From assembly GCA_947632045.1 (NCBI GenBank), contig CANRNQ010000006.1:52313-116312 (forward strand): a DNA stretch of 64,000 nt, in the 5' to 3' direction. Made by a program: the position numbers and the translations under genes. The stretch is from an uncultured Clostridia bacterium (lineage in GTDB: Bacteria; Bacillota; Clostridia; Oscillospirales; Acutalibacteraceae). This document shows positions 18,859-27,200 of the stretch, in pieces. The stretch's first letter is position 1. Every line of letters begins with the position of its first letter. The notes below the pieces were generated by a model, which was not told where the DNA came from, ran no database searches, and saw only the letters and a program-made list of their open reading frames with translations.

Positions 18859-19362
18859 ATGAAGAAAATCATGTTGGTTGTTATTATCATAATTACGGCA
18901 ATAACGGCAGTTGGCTGTTGCTCCACTAAGAGCAAAAGTGAAAACGTCAATACGGCGGCAATTGAAGAAGCAGTAAAAAACGCTCTTGCTGAACGGAAAT
19001 ACGCTTCAACTGAGAGCGGAACTGAAAACGTCAATACAGCGGCAATTGAGGAGGCTGTAAAAGATGCCCTTGCTGAACAGAAATACGCTTCAACTGAGAG
19101 CGAAACTGAAAACGTCAATACAGCGGCAATTGAAGAAGCTGTAAAAAACGCCCTTAATGAACAGAAATACGCTTCAACTGAGAGCGGAACTGAAAACATA
19201 AATACAGCGGCAATTAAAGAGGCTGTAAAAGATGCTCTTGATGAACAAGAACGAGAAAAAAGGGAAAAAAATTCAGAATCTTCAGCGGCAGTAACAATTG
19301 CTTTGTTGGTTTGCGTTGCTATATTCTTAGTTTGCGCTCCGATTATGGTTGTATTTGGGTAA
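18859..19362 (+). CDS. Lipoprotein with four tandem 28-residue helical repeats
   Basis: The signal peptide ends in a lipobox-like AVGC. Four repeats of the unit ENVNTAAIEEAVKNALAE + (R/Q)KYASTESGT follow (84 bp each at DNA level, nearly identical), then a charged linker and a hydrophobic C-terminal helix (AVTIALLVCVAIFLVCAPIM). It could therefore be anchored at both ends, with the amphipathic repeats forming a coiled coil in the cell envelope. The near-identical DNA repeats predict copy-number variation. The next gene is a duplicate with fewer repeats. Function unknown. Confidence 0.65.
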   Translation: MKKIMLVVIIIITAITAVGCCSTKSKSENVNTAAIEEAVKNALAERKYASTESGTENVNTAAIEEAVKDALAEQKYASTESETENVNTAAIEEAVKNALNEQKYASTESGTENINTAAIKEAVKDALDEQEREKREKNSESSAAVTIALLVCVAIFLVCAPIMVVFG

Positions 19363-19430
19363 CAAAAGTGGACCGGATTTTGGTTTTTGCGATTTATCAA
19401 CGACACAAACATAAAAGCGAGGTAATAGTT

Positions 19431-19808
19431 ATGCTAAAGAAAATCGTGTTGGTTGCTATAGTTATAGTTACGGCAATAACAGCCGTTGGCTGCGGCTCTA
19501 CCAGTGGTGAAACCGAAAACGTCAATACATCGTCGATACAAGAAATTGTAAAAGCTGTTCTTGAGGAACAGAAAAAGGCAGATGCTGAGGAAAGCACAAC
19601 TTACTCTCTAACAGAGAGCGAAATTGAAAATGTCAATACAGCGGCAATTGAGGAGGCGGTAAAAAATGTCCTAAATGAACGTGATGAACGTGATAAAAGA
19701 ATTGCAATGAATAGTTTTTGGACTGATGTAGTATTAATTGCCGTATTATTAATTTTACTATTTGTACTCCTAATAGTGGACTGGCGTAGACGTTGGCGCG
19801 GACGTTAA
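19431..19808 (+). CDS. Paralogous repeat lipoprotein with C-terminal membrane helix
   Basis: The ATG at 19431 (MLKKIVLVAIVIVTAITAVG) is chosen because it matches the start of the upstream paralogue. The lipobox is AVGC. Two repeat units are recognisable (ENVNTSSIQEIVKAVLEEQ; ENVNTAAIEEAVKNVLNER), then a membrane helix VLIAVLLILLFVLLIV and a basic tail RRRWRGR. Sequence upstream of the gene also resembles that upstream of its neighbour (accggttctggttttg / accggattttggtttttg), indicating tandem duplication of a whole unit. Confidence 0.6.
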   Translation: MLKKIVLVAIVIVTAITAVGCGSTSGETENVNTSSIQEIVKAVLEEQKKADAEESTTYSLTESEIENVNTAAIEEAVKNVLNERDERDKRIAMNSFWTDVVLIAVLLILLFVLLIVDWRRRWRGR

Positions 19809-19850
19809 TCTAAATAGGCAAAAAGTCCCCCACCTCTAAATTCGGTTCTC

Positions 19851-19970
19851 GTGAACGACAGTATTCGCAAGTGGGATTGCCCGCATTGCGGCGCTCACCA
19901 CGACAGAGATATAAATGCTGCTATTAATATTAAAGTAGAGGGCTATCGTCAGTATCTGATAGCAGTCTAA
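19851..19970 (+). pseudogene. TnpB C-terminal remnant (IS200/IS605 family)
   Basis: The frame reads [20 protein letters not shown], then [14 protein letters not shown] and a stop. This is the zinc finger (CxxC) and RuvC-III DRDxNAAxNI motif that ends TnpB proteins. The rest of the ~400-aa nuclease is gone. The 111-bp right-end unit follows 13 bp later, exactly where the omega-RNA lies in intact elements. Confidence 0.85.
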
Positions 19971-19983
19971 TAATCAATACACG

Positions 19984-20094
19984 GTAGGGCGGGACACGCC
20001 CGAACCTTACGCTTGTGGAGGTCGTGTAAGACCTATAATATAGGCAACGGCCATTGAAGCAAGAAGCTCGGTAACTTGTTGCCGAGTAGTTCAC
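19984..20094 (+). ncRNA. TnpB-associated omega-RNA/right end, copy 1
   Basis: A 111-bp unit (gtagggcgggacacgcccga ... ttgaagcaagaag + terminal hairpin) occurs three times in the window at identical length. Hairpins are gggcg/cgccc and aggtc/gacct. In this copy the last stem is ctcgg..ccgag followed by tagttcac; copies 2 and 3 end in a cccc..gtgggg stem followed by gtcac. By position after TnpB it matches the reRNA/omega-RNA scaffold and IS right end. A guide would correspond to the bases after 20094 (aaaggggatacc). Confidence 0.65.
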
Positions 20095-20161
20095 AAAGGG
20101 GATACCAATTTGAAATATCTCTCGGCATTAACTGTGGGGAGTGTCATAACGTCTAAATTGA

Positions 20162-20202
20162 TTGACATATTAGCGAAAATTAGCTATAATAAATATAGCT
20201 AA
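20162..20202 (+). promoter_or_regulatory. Promoter/operator of the phd-vapC-like pair
   Basis: TTGACA (20162-20167), 17-bp spacer, TATAAT (20185-20190). A perfect palindrome TTAGCTATA-ATAAA-TATAGCTAA (20180-20202) covers the -10 box and is the likely binding site for antitoxin autorepression. Confidence 0.8.
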
Positions 20203-20221
20203 TATATTCGGAGGGGATAAT

Positions 20222-20455
20222 ATGACGACAGTTACCGCAACGGATTTGCAGAACAACTTTGGAAAGTATTTACAACTTGTGCAAACAGGTGAAGAAATAA
20301 TTATTTTGCGTAATGGCAAAGAGGTGGCAAGACTCGTTTCGCACGACAAAAGCGTTTCCTTCTTAGCAGATTCTCTCATCGGAGTGTTGAAGAATGATTA
20401 TGATGAGAAAGCGTTGAAAGCGGAAAGGATAAAAAGATATGAAGGTTCTGATTGA
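20222..20455 (+). CDS. Phd/YefM-family antitoxin
   Basis: 77 aa starting TVTATDLQNNFGKYLQLVQT and continuing GEEIIILRNGKEVARLV, the standard Phd/YefM N-terminal DNA-binding fold. The C-terminal ~35 residues form the toxin-neutralising tail. The RBS is TTCGGAGGGGATAAT. It overlaps the PIN toxin by 17 nt. Confidence 0.88.
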   Translation: MTTVTATDLQNNFGKYLQLVQTGEEIIILRNGKEVARLVSHDKSVSFLADSLIGVLKNDYDEKALKAERIKRYEGSD

Positions 20456-20846
20456 CACAAATGTTATTCTTGATGTGCTGTGTAAACGCAATGGGTTTTA
20501 CGAGGATGCGGTAAAGATTATGAGGTATTGCGAAATAAATAAAATCACCGGAGTAATCAGTGCGCTGACGATTCTTAACATTGTATATATTATGCGTAAA
20601 GAACTGGACGCACAAAAGACAAGGGAAGTAATTGAAAAATTACAGCTTATTTTTGTTGTAGCCGACTTGAAATCCGAAGATATAAAAAGAGCGCTTGCAA
20701 TGAACTTTTTAGATTTTGAAGATGCGCTACAAAGCGCAAGTGCATTAAGAGTCAAAGCTGACTATATTATTACAAGAAATATAAAAGATTTTACATCCAG
20801 TCGTGTTCCGGCGATAAAGCCAAAAGAACTGCTTGACAGAATTTAG
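20439..20846 (+). CDS. PIN-domain toxin (VapC-like)
   Basis: 135 aa. The PIN acidic residues are visible: MKVLIDTNVILDVL (first Asp), a central Glu region, FLDFEDALQSASAL (third) and ADYIITRNIKDF (last), so an Mg-dependent RNase is expected. The partner Phd-type antitoxin overlaps upstream. The pair sits just downstream of the TnpB remnant and upstream of another right-end fragment, so this cassette lies in an IS-scarred region. Confidence 0.88.
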   Translation: MKVLIDTNVILDVLCKRNGFYEDAVKIMRYCEINKITGVISALTILNIVYIMRKELDAQKTREVIEKLQLIFVVADLKSEDIKRALAMNFLDFEDALQSASALRVKADYIITRNIKDFTSSRVPAIKPKELLDRI

Positions 20847-20888
20847 ATTTTACGCTCTTTGTTGACGTTTCGTAGTTTTAACCTGAAC

Positions 20889-20924
20889 GGGTAAGAAGCC
20901 CCAGACTTTAGCCGTGGGGTGCGT
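20889..20924 (+). repeat. Fragment of an IS200/IS605 right end
   Basis: The sequence gtaagaagccccagacttta + gccgtggggtgcgtc matches the last ~35 bp of the 111-bp right-end units (aagaagcccccgacttaagccgtggggtgtgtc) with a few changes; the 5' part is lost. Confidence 0.7.
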
Positions 20925-20960
20925 CGCATGTGAACATTAATCGGAAAAGGAGGAGTCGTT

Positions 20961-21320
20961 GTGGAAAAGTATGCAATTTGTCAAGTGCGGGATAGAGAAT
21001 ACGACGGTTTTCTCCTGTGTTTAACTTTTGAGAGCTTGATTGATTATTTGGATTGTATAAAAATAGAGCCATTAATATCTTCTTCAAAGGGTAAATTGCT
21101 TATAGATCAATTGCTGATAACAGGAAACGGGCGAAACCGCTATGTTAGTTGTTCGTTTTTTAATGGAAAAATTAATGTATCCTCAGTCAAAAGTGTATCA
21201 CCAAATAAATATTATAGAAAATTATCTTTATGTTTGTTGCAAAAAAATTATGCATTGCTTCACAATTCAATCTTGACGGATGCTCAAAAGGAAAAGATTA
21301 AAATGGGAATACCAATTTAA
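20961..21320 (+). CDS. Hypothetical protein, 119 aa
   Basis: The GTG start at 20961 follows AAAGGAGGAGTCGTT. Begins EKYAICQVRDREYDGFLLCL. Soluble, alpha/beta, with a conspicuous SLIDYLDCIKIEPLISSSKG segment and a basic C-terminus. No family recognised; it stands alone between IS remnants. Confidence 0.5.
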   Translation: MEKYAICQVRDREYDGFLLCLTFESLIDYLDCIKIEPLISSSKGKLLIDQLLITGNGRNRYVSCSFFNGKINVSSVKSVSPNKYYRKLSLCLLQKNYALLHNSILTDAQKEKIKMGIPI

Positions 21321-21335
21321 CGCACCACCCTCCCT

Positions 21336-21358
21336 CTACGCGGATTGGATATACACAA
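21336..21358 (+). repeat. 23-bp direct repeat, copy 1
   Basis: ctacgcggattggatataca + caa here and at 22408-22430, identical over 23 bp, 1072 bp apart and both just after a gene's stop (preceded by ctccc). They flank the hairpin cluster at 21537-21780 and the gene at 21971, so the enclosed ~1.05 kb may be an inserted or duplicated unit. Confidence 0.7.
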
Positions 21359-21536
21359 GAAAAATACCATTTTCGCCTGAATGATTGGCAAATGTTTTAA
21401 AATAAAAAGACAAAGCATGAATTCCGTTCCCTTGCGCCGTGTGCGCGAGGGATTTTTTTGCTCTATTTGTAAATATTTTGTGTCCAAACACCCACTTGTT
21501 CACAGAATATTTACGGTAATGTCCAAAAAGTTGTAA

Positions 21537-21780
21537 TTGCACTTCCAAAATAACGTGTTATAATATTCATAGTGAAAGGTGTGCGAAGACACTTTTTCGC
21601 TCCTAAAAAAATAACGCACAAGAGTCGGCTTGAAAATAAGTCGGCTTTTTTGTTTGCAAAAAATAAATATAGTAAGAGTAATTTCTTGGCAGTAGACAAC
21701 TCCGCGTAGGGAGCAACGCCGAGACCAAGAAATTTTGAAAACGAGAGCAGAGGTGAATTGAACTTCTGCTCTTTTCTTTT
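21537..21780 (+). ncRNA. Candidate structured non-coding transcript
   Basis: A promoter-like TTGCAC (21537-21542), 16 bp and TATAAT (21559-21564) is followed by ~200 bp with no ORF but several hairpins: gcgaa..ttcgc (~21583-21600), a long stem tttcttgg..ccaagaaa (21682-21732) and a terminator-like gagcagaggt..acttctgctctttt (21744-21776). A direct repeat agtcggctt lies at ~21623 and 21639. I cannot assign it to a known RNA; it could be several independent terminators. Confidence 0.35.
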
Positions 21781-21970
21781 GCGTACAAGTTTCTTTCATA
21801 TACTTTTTGTTTGTTGGTGTGCGGCTCTTCGGTGACTGCCGGAGAGCCGCCGCGCCGCAAATTAACTACTCGGCAAACTGCGAAAATTGAACTTGTGTTT
21901 TTTGTGCAAAACTTACATAGATTTTTAAATTTGGATATGCTAATATTTGAGTGAAAGGATGGGCAATTAC

Positions 21971-22369
21971 ATGGAAATAATTGAATTCAATGACTATGCA
22001 TCGGTATCGACCGCAAAGGAAAAAGATGAGCCGCTTATGGCTGTTATTTCTTTTGACGGCTCAAAAGCCTATGTGTGTCATCTTGATGACGGAGTAGAAC
22101 ATAGTATTTTGTTAATGAAAGTTGGATATAAAGGAACAGAAATCGACCAATTCTTTAGGATCATTTTTGACAAGGAAGGTGCGGATTGGACTTTTGTTTG
22201 TCCTCCCGGCTACAAGGGTATCAAGTATAGGTCAAAAAGAATTAAGCAATTTTACAAGGATGGTATAAGCGCTATATCGGAGTTCCTTGCGGATTTTGGG
22301 TACTTGTGCGACATAAAAATCCCAAGAAGATATAGCCGCCACCTTAATGCAATGTTAGACGATGAGTAA
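21971..22369 (+). CDS. Hypothetical protein, 132 aa
   Basis: The ATG at 21971 is preferred because GTGAAAGGATGGG sits ~11 bases upstream; in-frame starts at 21947 and 21959 are possible. MEIIEFNDYASVSTAKEKDE, then an alpha/beta core with PLMAVISFDGSKAYVCHLDD and a basic helix KYRSKRIKQFYKDGISAISE. Acidic N-terminal half, basic C-terminal half. Unknown; flanked by the 23-bp direct repeats. Confidence 0.55.
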   Translation: MEIIEFNDYASVSTAKEKDEPLMAVISFDGSKAYVCHLDDGVEHSILLMKVGYKGTEIDQFFRIIFDKEGADWTFVCPPGYKGIKYRSKRIKQFYKDGISAISEFLADFGYLCDIKIPRRYSRHLNAMLDDE

Positions 22370-22407
22370 AATGTTACAAAACAACCGTGAATCCCGCCAA
22401 CTCCCGC

Positions 22408-22430
22408 CTACGCGGATTGGATATACACAA
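22408..22430 (+). repeat. 23-bp direct repeat, copy 2
   Basis: Second copy of the repeat described at 21336-21358. It lies 35 bp before the lipoprotein start at 22465. Confidence 0.7.
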
Positions 22431-22464
22431 ACAAACAATTGAGTAAAAGAAAGAAGGTATTACC

Positions 22465-23436
22465 ATGTTAAGAAAAGTCATTTTAATCGCTATGTTGGCG
22501 TCAATCGCAGTTACCGCCGCAAGCTGCTGCTCCGCACCGTCGGCAGGCATGGAGAACACATCGAGCGCCTCAGAGTCCTCCGCAGCCAACGAGCCGGAAG
22601 CGGTAAAAACAGCCGTTGGCGAAAGCACCACAGAGAAGGCAACAGAGAAAGTCACGGAAAAAGCGACTGAGAAAGCCACCGAAAAGCCGACAGAGAAAGT
22701 AAAAACCGAGGAAGAAAAAGCCATCGAGGAAAAGGGCTTAAAGGTTGACTCAAAAGGCAACGTCGTTGATAAGAACGGAAATAAGGTCAAGGTGGACGAG
22801 AACGGCAACGTTGAGGTTAAGACCTCAGACGGACAGACCGTCAAGGTTTCCACGCAGGAGATAAAAAATACAACAAGCAGCAATTCTAACAGCAACACAA
22901 CATCAAATAAGAATACAGCCGGCAATAGCAGCAGCAAGAACACAAGCTCAAAGCCAAGCACGAGCAATAATAACAACAATAATAGCAGCTCATCCACTCC
23001 GAGCAAGCCGGTTGAGAAACCTACAACGCCAAAAGCCACCGAGCCTCCAACATCCAAGCCCACAGAGCCTCAGAAAACATGGCACGAGGCGGTTTATGAA
23101 TATATAGAGCATCCCGCCGAGCCTGCCGTAACCGAACAGGTTTGGGTCGAAGATCAAGCAGCTTACACTTATGAAGAACCTGTTTATGAATGGAAATACA
23201 GGACGATTTGTAACAGCTGTGGAGCTGATATAACAGAAAACGCACGAGAACACATCAAACAACACTTATTGAATGGCACTGGCGGAGGAAGTTTCCATAA
23301 CGAAAAGATACAAATTCAAACAGGTGTAAAAACCGTAACGGTCCCTGCGCAAGGACACTACGAAACTAAGGTTATAAAAGAGGCAAAGCCGGCGTGGAAA
23401 GAAAAAGTTCTCGTTAAAGAGGCGGGCTACTATTAA
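22465..23436 (+). CDS. Surface lipoprotein with low-complexity linkers and Cys/His zinc-knuckle
   Basis: 323 aa. The signal peptide ends in AASCC. Two low-complexity zones follow: Thr/Glu/Lys repeats (TEKATEK units) and Ser/Asn/Thr repeats with Pro-rich KPTEPQ, probably spanning the cell wall. Between them is a beta segment GLKVDSKGNVVDKNGNKVKV. The C-terminal ~110 residues form a distinct domain: Glu/Tyr-rich strands, a CNSCGADI...HIKQH zinc-binding motif, and the end TVTVPAQGHYETKVIKEAKP...EAGYY. This C-terminal domain recurs in Firmicute surface proteins. It ends at a good terminator (23478-23510). Confidence 0.7.
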   Translation: MLRKVILIAMLASIAVTAASCCSAPSAGMENTSSASESSAANEPEAVKTAVGESTTEKATEKVTEKATEKATEKPTEKVKTEEEKAIEEKGLKVDSKGNVVDKNGNKVKVDENGNVEVKTSDGQTVKVSTQEIKNTTSSNSNSNTTSNKNTAGNSSSKNTSSKPSTSNNNNNNSSSSTPSKPVEKPTTPKATEPPTSKPTEPQKTWHEAVYEYIEHPAEPAVTEQVWVEDQAAYTYEEPVYEWKYRTICNSCGADITENAREHIKQHLLNGTGGGSFHNEKIQIQTGVKTVTVPAQGHYETKVIKEAKPAWKEKVLVKEAGYY

Positions 23437-23477
23437 TTAAAGTACGACTCTATATATTTTGCATATATTGTAATTTG

Positions 23478-23510
23478 GGAAAGGCAGAGTTTCAAGGCTC
23501 TGTCTTTTCC
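23478..23510 (+). terminator. Terminator after the zinc-knuckle lipoprotein
   Basis: The stem ggaaaggcagag / ctctgtcttttcc with an 8-base loop; the 3' arm is T-rich. Confidence 0.65.
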
Positions 23511-23522
23511 TTACAAATTATG

Positions 23523-23633
23523 TTGACATTATAAAACTTGGGGTATATAATAAAGGTGCGAAAACGCAAAGCGATAGTATGGACGCTGGTTCATACAAGC
23601 GAAGCCCCCGGAGGTGTCGTCTCCGGGGGCTTC
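23523..23633 (+). ncRNA. Putative antitoxin RNA (RNA II) of a par/Fst-like type I TA locus
   Basis: A perfect promoter TTGACA (23523-23528) - 17 bp - TATAAT (23546-23551) predicts a ~75-nt transcript from ~23558 to a 13-bp terminator stem (gaagcccccggag / ctccgggggcttc, 23601-23633). The RNA holds gcgatagtatg (23571-23581) and ctggttca (23586-23593). Both sequences recur as direct repeats in the translation-start region of the convergent toxin gene (23717-23727, 23737-23744). The transcript is therefore complementary to the toxin mRNA at its RBS/start and shares its terminator. This is the arrangement of RNA II in the Enterococcus par system. Confidence 0.7.
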
Positions 23634-23651
23634 AGTTTAAAATTTGTCGGG

Positions 23652-23735
23652 CTACTTCCTATCAATCCATTTGCAGATAAGATGAATTATAATTCCTGCA
23701 ATGATAGTACTAATAAGCGATAGTATGTATGACAC
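23652..23735 (-). CDS. Fst-like small hydrophobic toxin (27 aa)
   Basis: Minus strand GTG at 23735, with AGGAGG nine bases upstream. It encodes an N-terminal membrane helix, IISLL-type (SYILSLISTIIAGIIIHLIC), then a short charged tail KWIDRK. This matches the Fst/TxpA-type toxin layout (hydrophobic helix, then W/charged end). The 5' UTR can fold cctcc...ggagg over the RBS, as in RNA I of par. The convergent antisense RNA (23523-23633) supplies the antitoxin. Too short for routine ORF calling. Confidence 0.7.
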   Translation of the reverse strand: MSYILSLISTIIAGIIIHLICKWIDRK

Positions 23736-23776
23736 TCTGGTTCACCTCCTCTCTGTGGGAGGAACCCGACACACGA

Positions 23777-23805
23777 ATTATATCATATTTTGTAAAACTA
23801 AACAA
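23777..23805 (-). promoter_or_regulatory. Promoter of the Fst-like toxin transcript (RNA I)
   Basis: On the minus strand: TTGTTT (23805-23800), 17 bp, TATAAT (23782-23777). The transcript would start near 23770, fold its SD into a hairpin and end at the stem at 23601-23633. Confidence 0.65.
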
Positions 23806-23814
23806 CATTATTTT

Positions 23815-23847
23815 AAGGACGAAGCTTTGAGTTTCGTCCTTTTTTTA
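23815..23847 (+). terminator. Rho-independent terminator
   Basis: The stem aaggacgaa / tttcgtcctt is followed by seven T's. It insulates the par-like locus from the right. Confidence 0.75.
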
Positions 23848-24214
23848 TGCCCGAATTTCTTTTTCTGGCGGAAATCAAAAGCGGAACCGGTTCCGCTTTT
23901 CACCCAAACAATCAAATAAGAATATCGAGAGCGGAAAACGTAAAGCTTCCGCTCTTTCTTATGTCCAAAAACACATTGAAAGGGGAATTTTTATGATCAA
24001 GGTTATACGATCTCCGCCCGTTTGCGATTCACGGCGGCAGACCGATTTCTGCAAAAACTAACCAATCAAATATAGGCAGCTTTTTTGCTTGCCTTTGACA
24101 TAGATGTGCCGGTGTTTGCCCGCGCTTTCATCCGCGACTTTATCCCCAACCATAAAGAAACGGATGAAAGTCCAAAAAACACAAAACTAAATATTTTGAA
24201 AGGAATGAAAAAAA
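23848..24214 (+). other. Adhesin upstream region with palindromes and a 22-codon ORF
   Basis: Contains a perfect palindrome aaaagcggaaccggttccgc + tttt (23878-23901), a second hairpin gagagcgga..tccgctctttc (~23928-23958) and a short ORF with good RBS (23993-24061; MIKVIRSPPVCDSRRQTDFC + KN). The last could be a leader peptide for the adhesin operon or chance. No recognised riboswitch. Confidence 0.4.
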
Positions 24215-27200
24215 TTGAAGTTAAAAAGATTTACTTCACACAGAAAAACGCCGCGAAGATTAACCGCCGTATTGCTCTCCGTGTTGACTCTTGTATCAAC
24301 CTTTGCCGGAGTCGGCGGTATATCGGCAAGCGCGGCAACAGCGGCAAAAAACGAGTTGTCCTCCGACGTTACCGTATCGGGCGGAACGGACGACCATACT
24401 GCAATAGGAACATTTAATGCAGCCAGAACTTATACTCCTATTGTTACTCCGGCAAGCCTTAATTCGACATTTTTGGGAATTTTCAGCGGCAGAGCCATCA
24501 ACAGCTACAAAGTAACTGTCGGCGGCAAGGATTACGTCGGATTCTGTATTGATCTGCCCTCGACCGGCGGCTCCAACGGGGCTTGGACTTCCGATATGAA
24601 TAGTGCGCAAAGCGACGCGAAAAATTATGTTAACGCGCTCAACGGAAGCGGCGCGGGCGCGGCTATTTCTCTGGCTATTTCCTGCGGATACGGACAGAAC
24701 CAATCAAATCCGTATCACCTCGCTTCTCAGATTATTGTTTGGGAAATTCTCGGCGGGGTAAGGTCGTACACATATCCATATGATGTAAAAGGAAGCTACC
24801 GCGACGCTGTATCGCCATATTCAAGCTATTGTACGACGGAAGATTTCCAATCCGCCTATGACAGAACCGTTAACCGAATGAAGGTTATGGGCGGCGAAGC
24901 TAACGATGGTATGGCAAAGGCATTAACAGCCGGCATAACCTTAAAGTGGGACGCCGCAACGCAAAAATATACATGGACAAAAACCGTTAATCGAGTAAAC
25001 GGAGTTTCCTACGACTTTTCATTGGAAAATGCGGACGGCGTGAAGCTTACCACTACCAACGGAGATGGAAAGGTAACGCTAACTCTTACGTCCGATAAAG
25101 CGAACATAAAAAATGTTAAGCTCAAGGTGACAAAAAGGGTTATGGATGCAGGAAAAGCAAGCGATATGAAGGTCTTTTCCTCTACACAGCTTTCCTGCGG
25201 ACAGGTTACGGTTTCGGGCTTTAAGAATGTTCCGAGAGAATATACCGTACCCGTCAGCGCAAAGGACTCAAGCATAGTGATACGCGTTTGGAAAACATCG
25301 GCGAATCCCGAGCTTACAGAAGGTAATTCCTGTTACAGCTTGGACGGCGCGGTTTACGGCGTGTTCACCGACTCTAAGGGCACAAAGCCGTATGAATACA
25401 AGGGCGAGAACGTAACCATAACGCTCAAGGAGCAAAGCGACAAAAAGAAAGCGTATGGCGACTCAATTCCCATACCAAAGGGCACATATTACATTAAAGA
25501 GCTCACAGCCCCTCAAGGGTATGTGCTTGACAAATTGGATCACATAACATGTTACTTAAGGGAGTTGGGTTCACTCTATATACCGACGAGAGCTGCAAGA
25601 CCCCGGCAAAGGATTTTTACGGTTTATTACTTGCGCGAAACGACGCCTCTCGACGAATATCAGCCGCTCGAATATGCAATCAAAGCGGTAATAGATACCG
25701 AGGGCAATGTAAAGCTTTACAAGCCGACAGCCGAGGGCTATGAAGAGATAACCGATACAGTGAGCCTGCGTTTAGACTCGTCGGAAGATGATACCGAGCT
25801 GCCGAGAATAACAAATAAACCTGTAAGAATTGGCACAACGGCTCTCAGCGCGCTGACAAATGCTCATCAAGCGTTTGCGGTCGATAAATCGCAGATTACA
25901 GATACAGTAACATATGAGGGCTTAACACCTGATAAAGAGTACACTCTTGAAGGTGTTTTAATGGACAAGGCGACAGGTAAAGAGCTGTTAATTAACGGTG
26001 AGAAAGTAACAGCGGTTAAAACCTTTACTCCGATTGCTGATAATGGTGAAACCACAGTAACATTTACGCTTGATGCTTCCGCTTTGTCGGGAAAGAGCGT
26101 AGTTGTATTTGAAACTCTGAAATATAACAACGAAACCATGGTCGAGCACAAAAATATTGAAGACGCGGGGCAAACCGTGACCTTTATAAAGCCTAATCTT
26201 GTTACTTCTGCTATAGACAAGGAGACGACTCTTCAAGTGGGATATGCGAATAGCAAGACCACAATACTGGATAGCGTTGAGTATTCAAATGTTATCGCCA
26301 ATGTGAACTACACATTAAAAACTACCGTTGCTGACAGTGAGACCGGCAAGGAAATAGGAACTCCTGCAACGAAAAGCTTTACTCCCAATAGCGACAGCGG
26401 AACAGTTGAGACTGAAATTACCGTCGATTCCTCCGAGCTCAAGGGTAAAAAGATAACGGTTTATGAGGAGCTTATATGCAACGATGTAGTTGTTGCAACA
26501 CACAAGGACAAGGACGACCAAAGGCAACAGGTTGAATTTGTTTCGCCGAGTGTAAAGACTACCGCGACCGACTCTTTGACAAGAACGCATTATGCTTATG
26601 CGTTAGAGAGCTTGTCGATAATCGACAATGTACAGCTTACCGGACTTATTTCAGGACAGGAGTATACCGTAGAAGGTCAGCTCGTAGAAAAATCGAACGG
26701 AAATGTAATATCGACAGGTGAGGAAACCTTCACCGCTCGAAAGGGAGATGTGGGGTTTAATATGGCCTTTGACTTTGACGCTTCAAAGTACGCAGGGCAA
26801 GACTTAGTTGTTTTTGAAACACTCAAATATAAAGGCAAGGTAATAGCCGAACACAAGGATTTGGAGGATACGGAACAGGCCGTAACTATTCTCAATCCAA
26901 ATGTGGAAACTACCGCAGTAGATAAATCGACAAACCTCCATTCGGGAATTTCCGAAACGACTTCTGTCGTTACAGATAAAGTCGATCTCAGCGGTCTGAT
27001 CGAAGGTCGGAATTACAAGCTCAAGGGTCAGCTCATCAATAAAGAAACGGGAGAACCCATTGACGTCATTGAGGCTGAAGCATATTGGTCCGAATCTGTA
27101 TCAGGTCAAGAGCTCGGCAATGTAATGAAGCAGCTTGGCGCAGATGTTTCAGAGGATAAGAAAACGGTAACGGTCAGCTTTACGGCAAGAGGAAACGACG

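Noticed and set aside
18840..19412. 190-codon minus-strand ORF opposite the repeat lipoprotein
   Set aside because: Mirror of the repetitive codons on the plus strand; no RBS and no plausible protein.
22374..23063. 229-codon minus-strand ORF rich in Leu/Val/Phe
   Set aside because: Shadow of the low-complexity Ser/Thr/Lys coding region on the plus strand.
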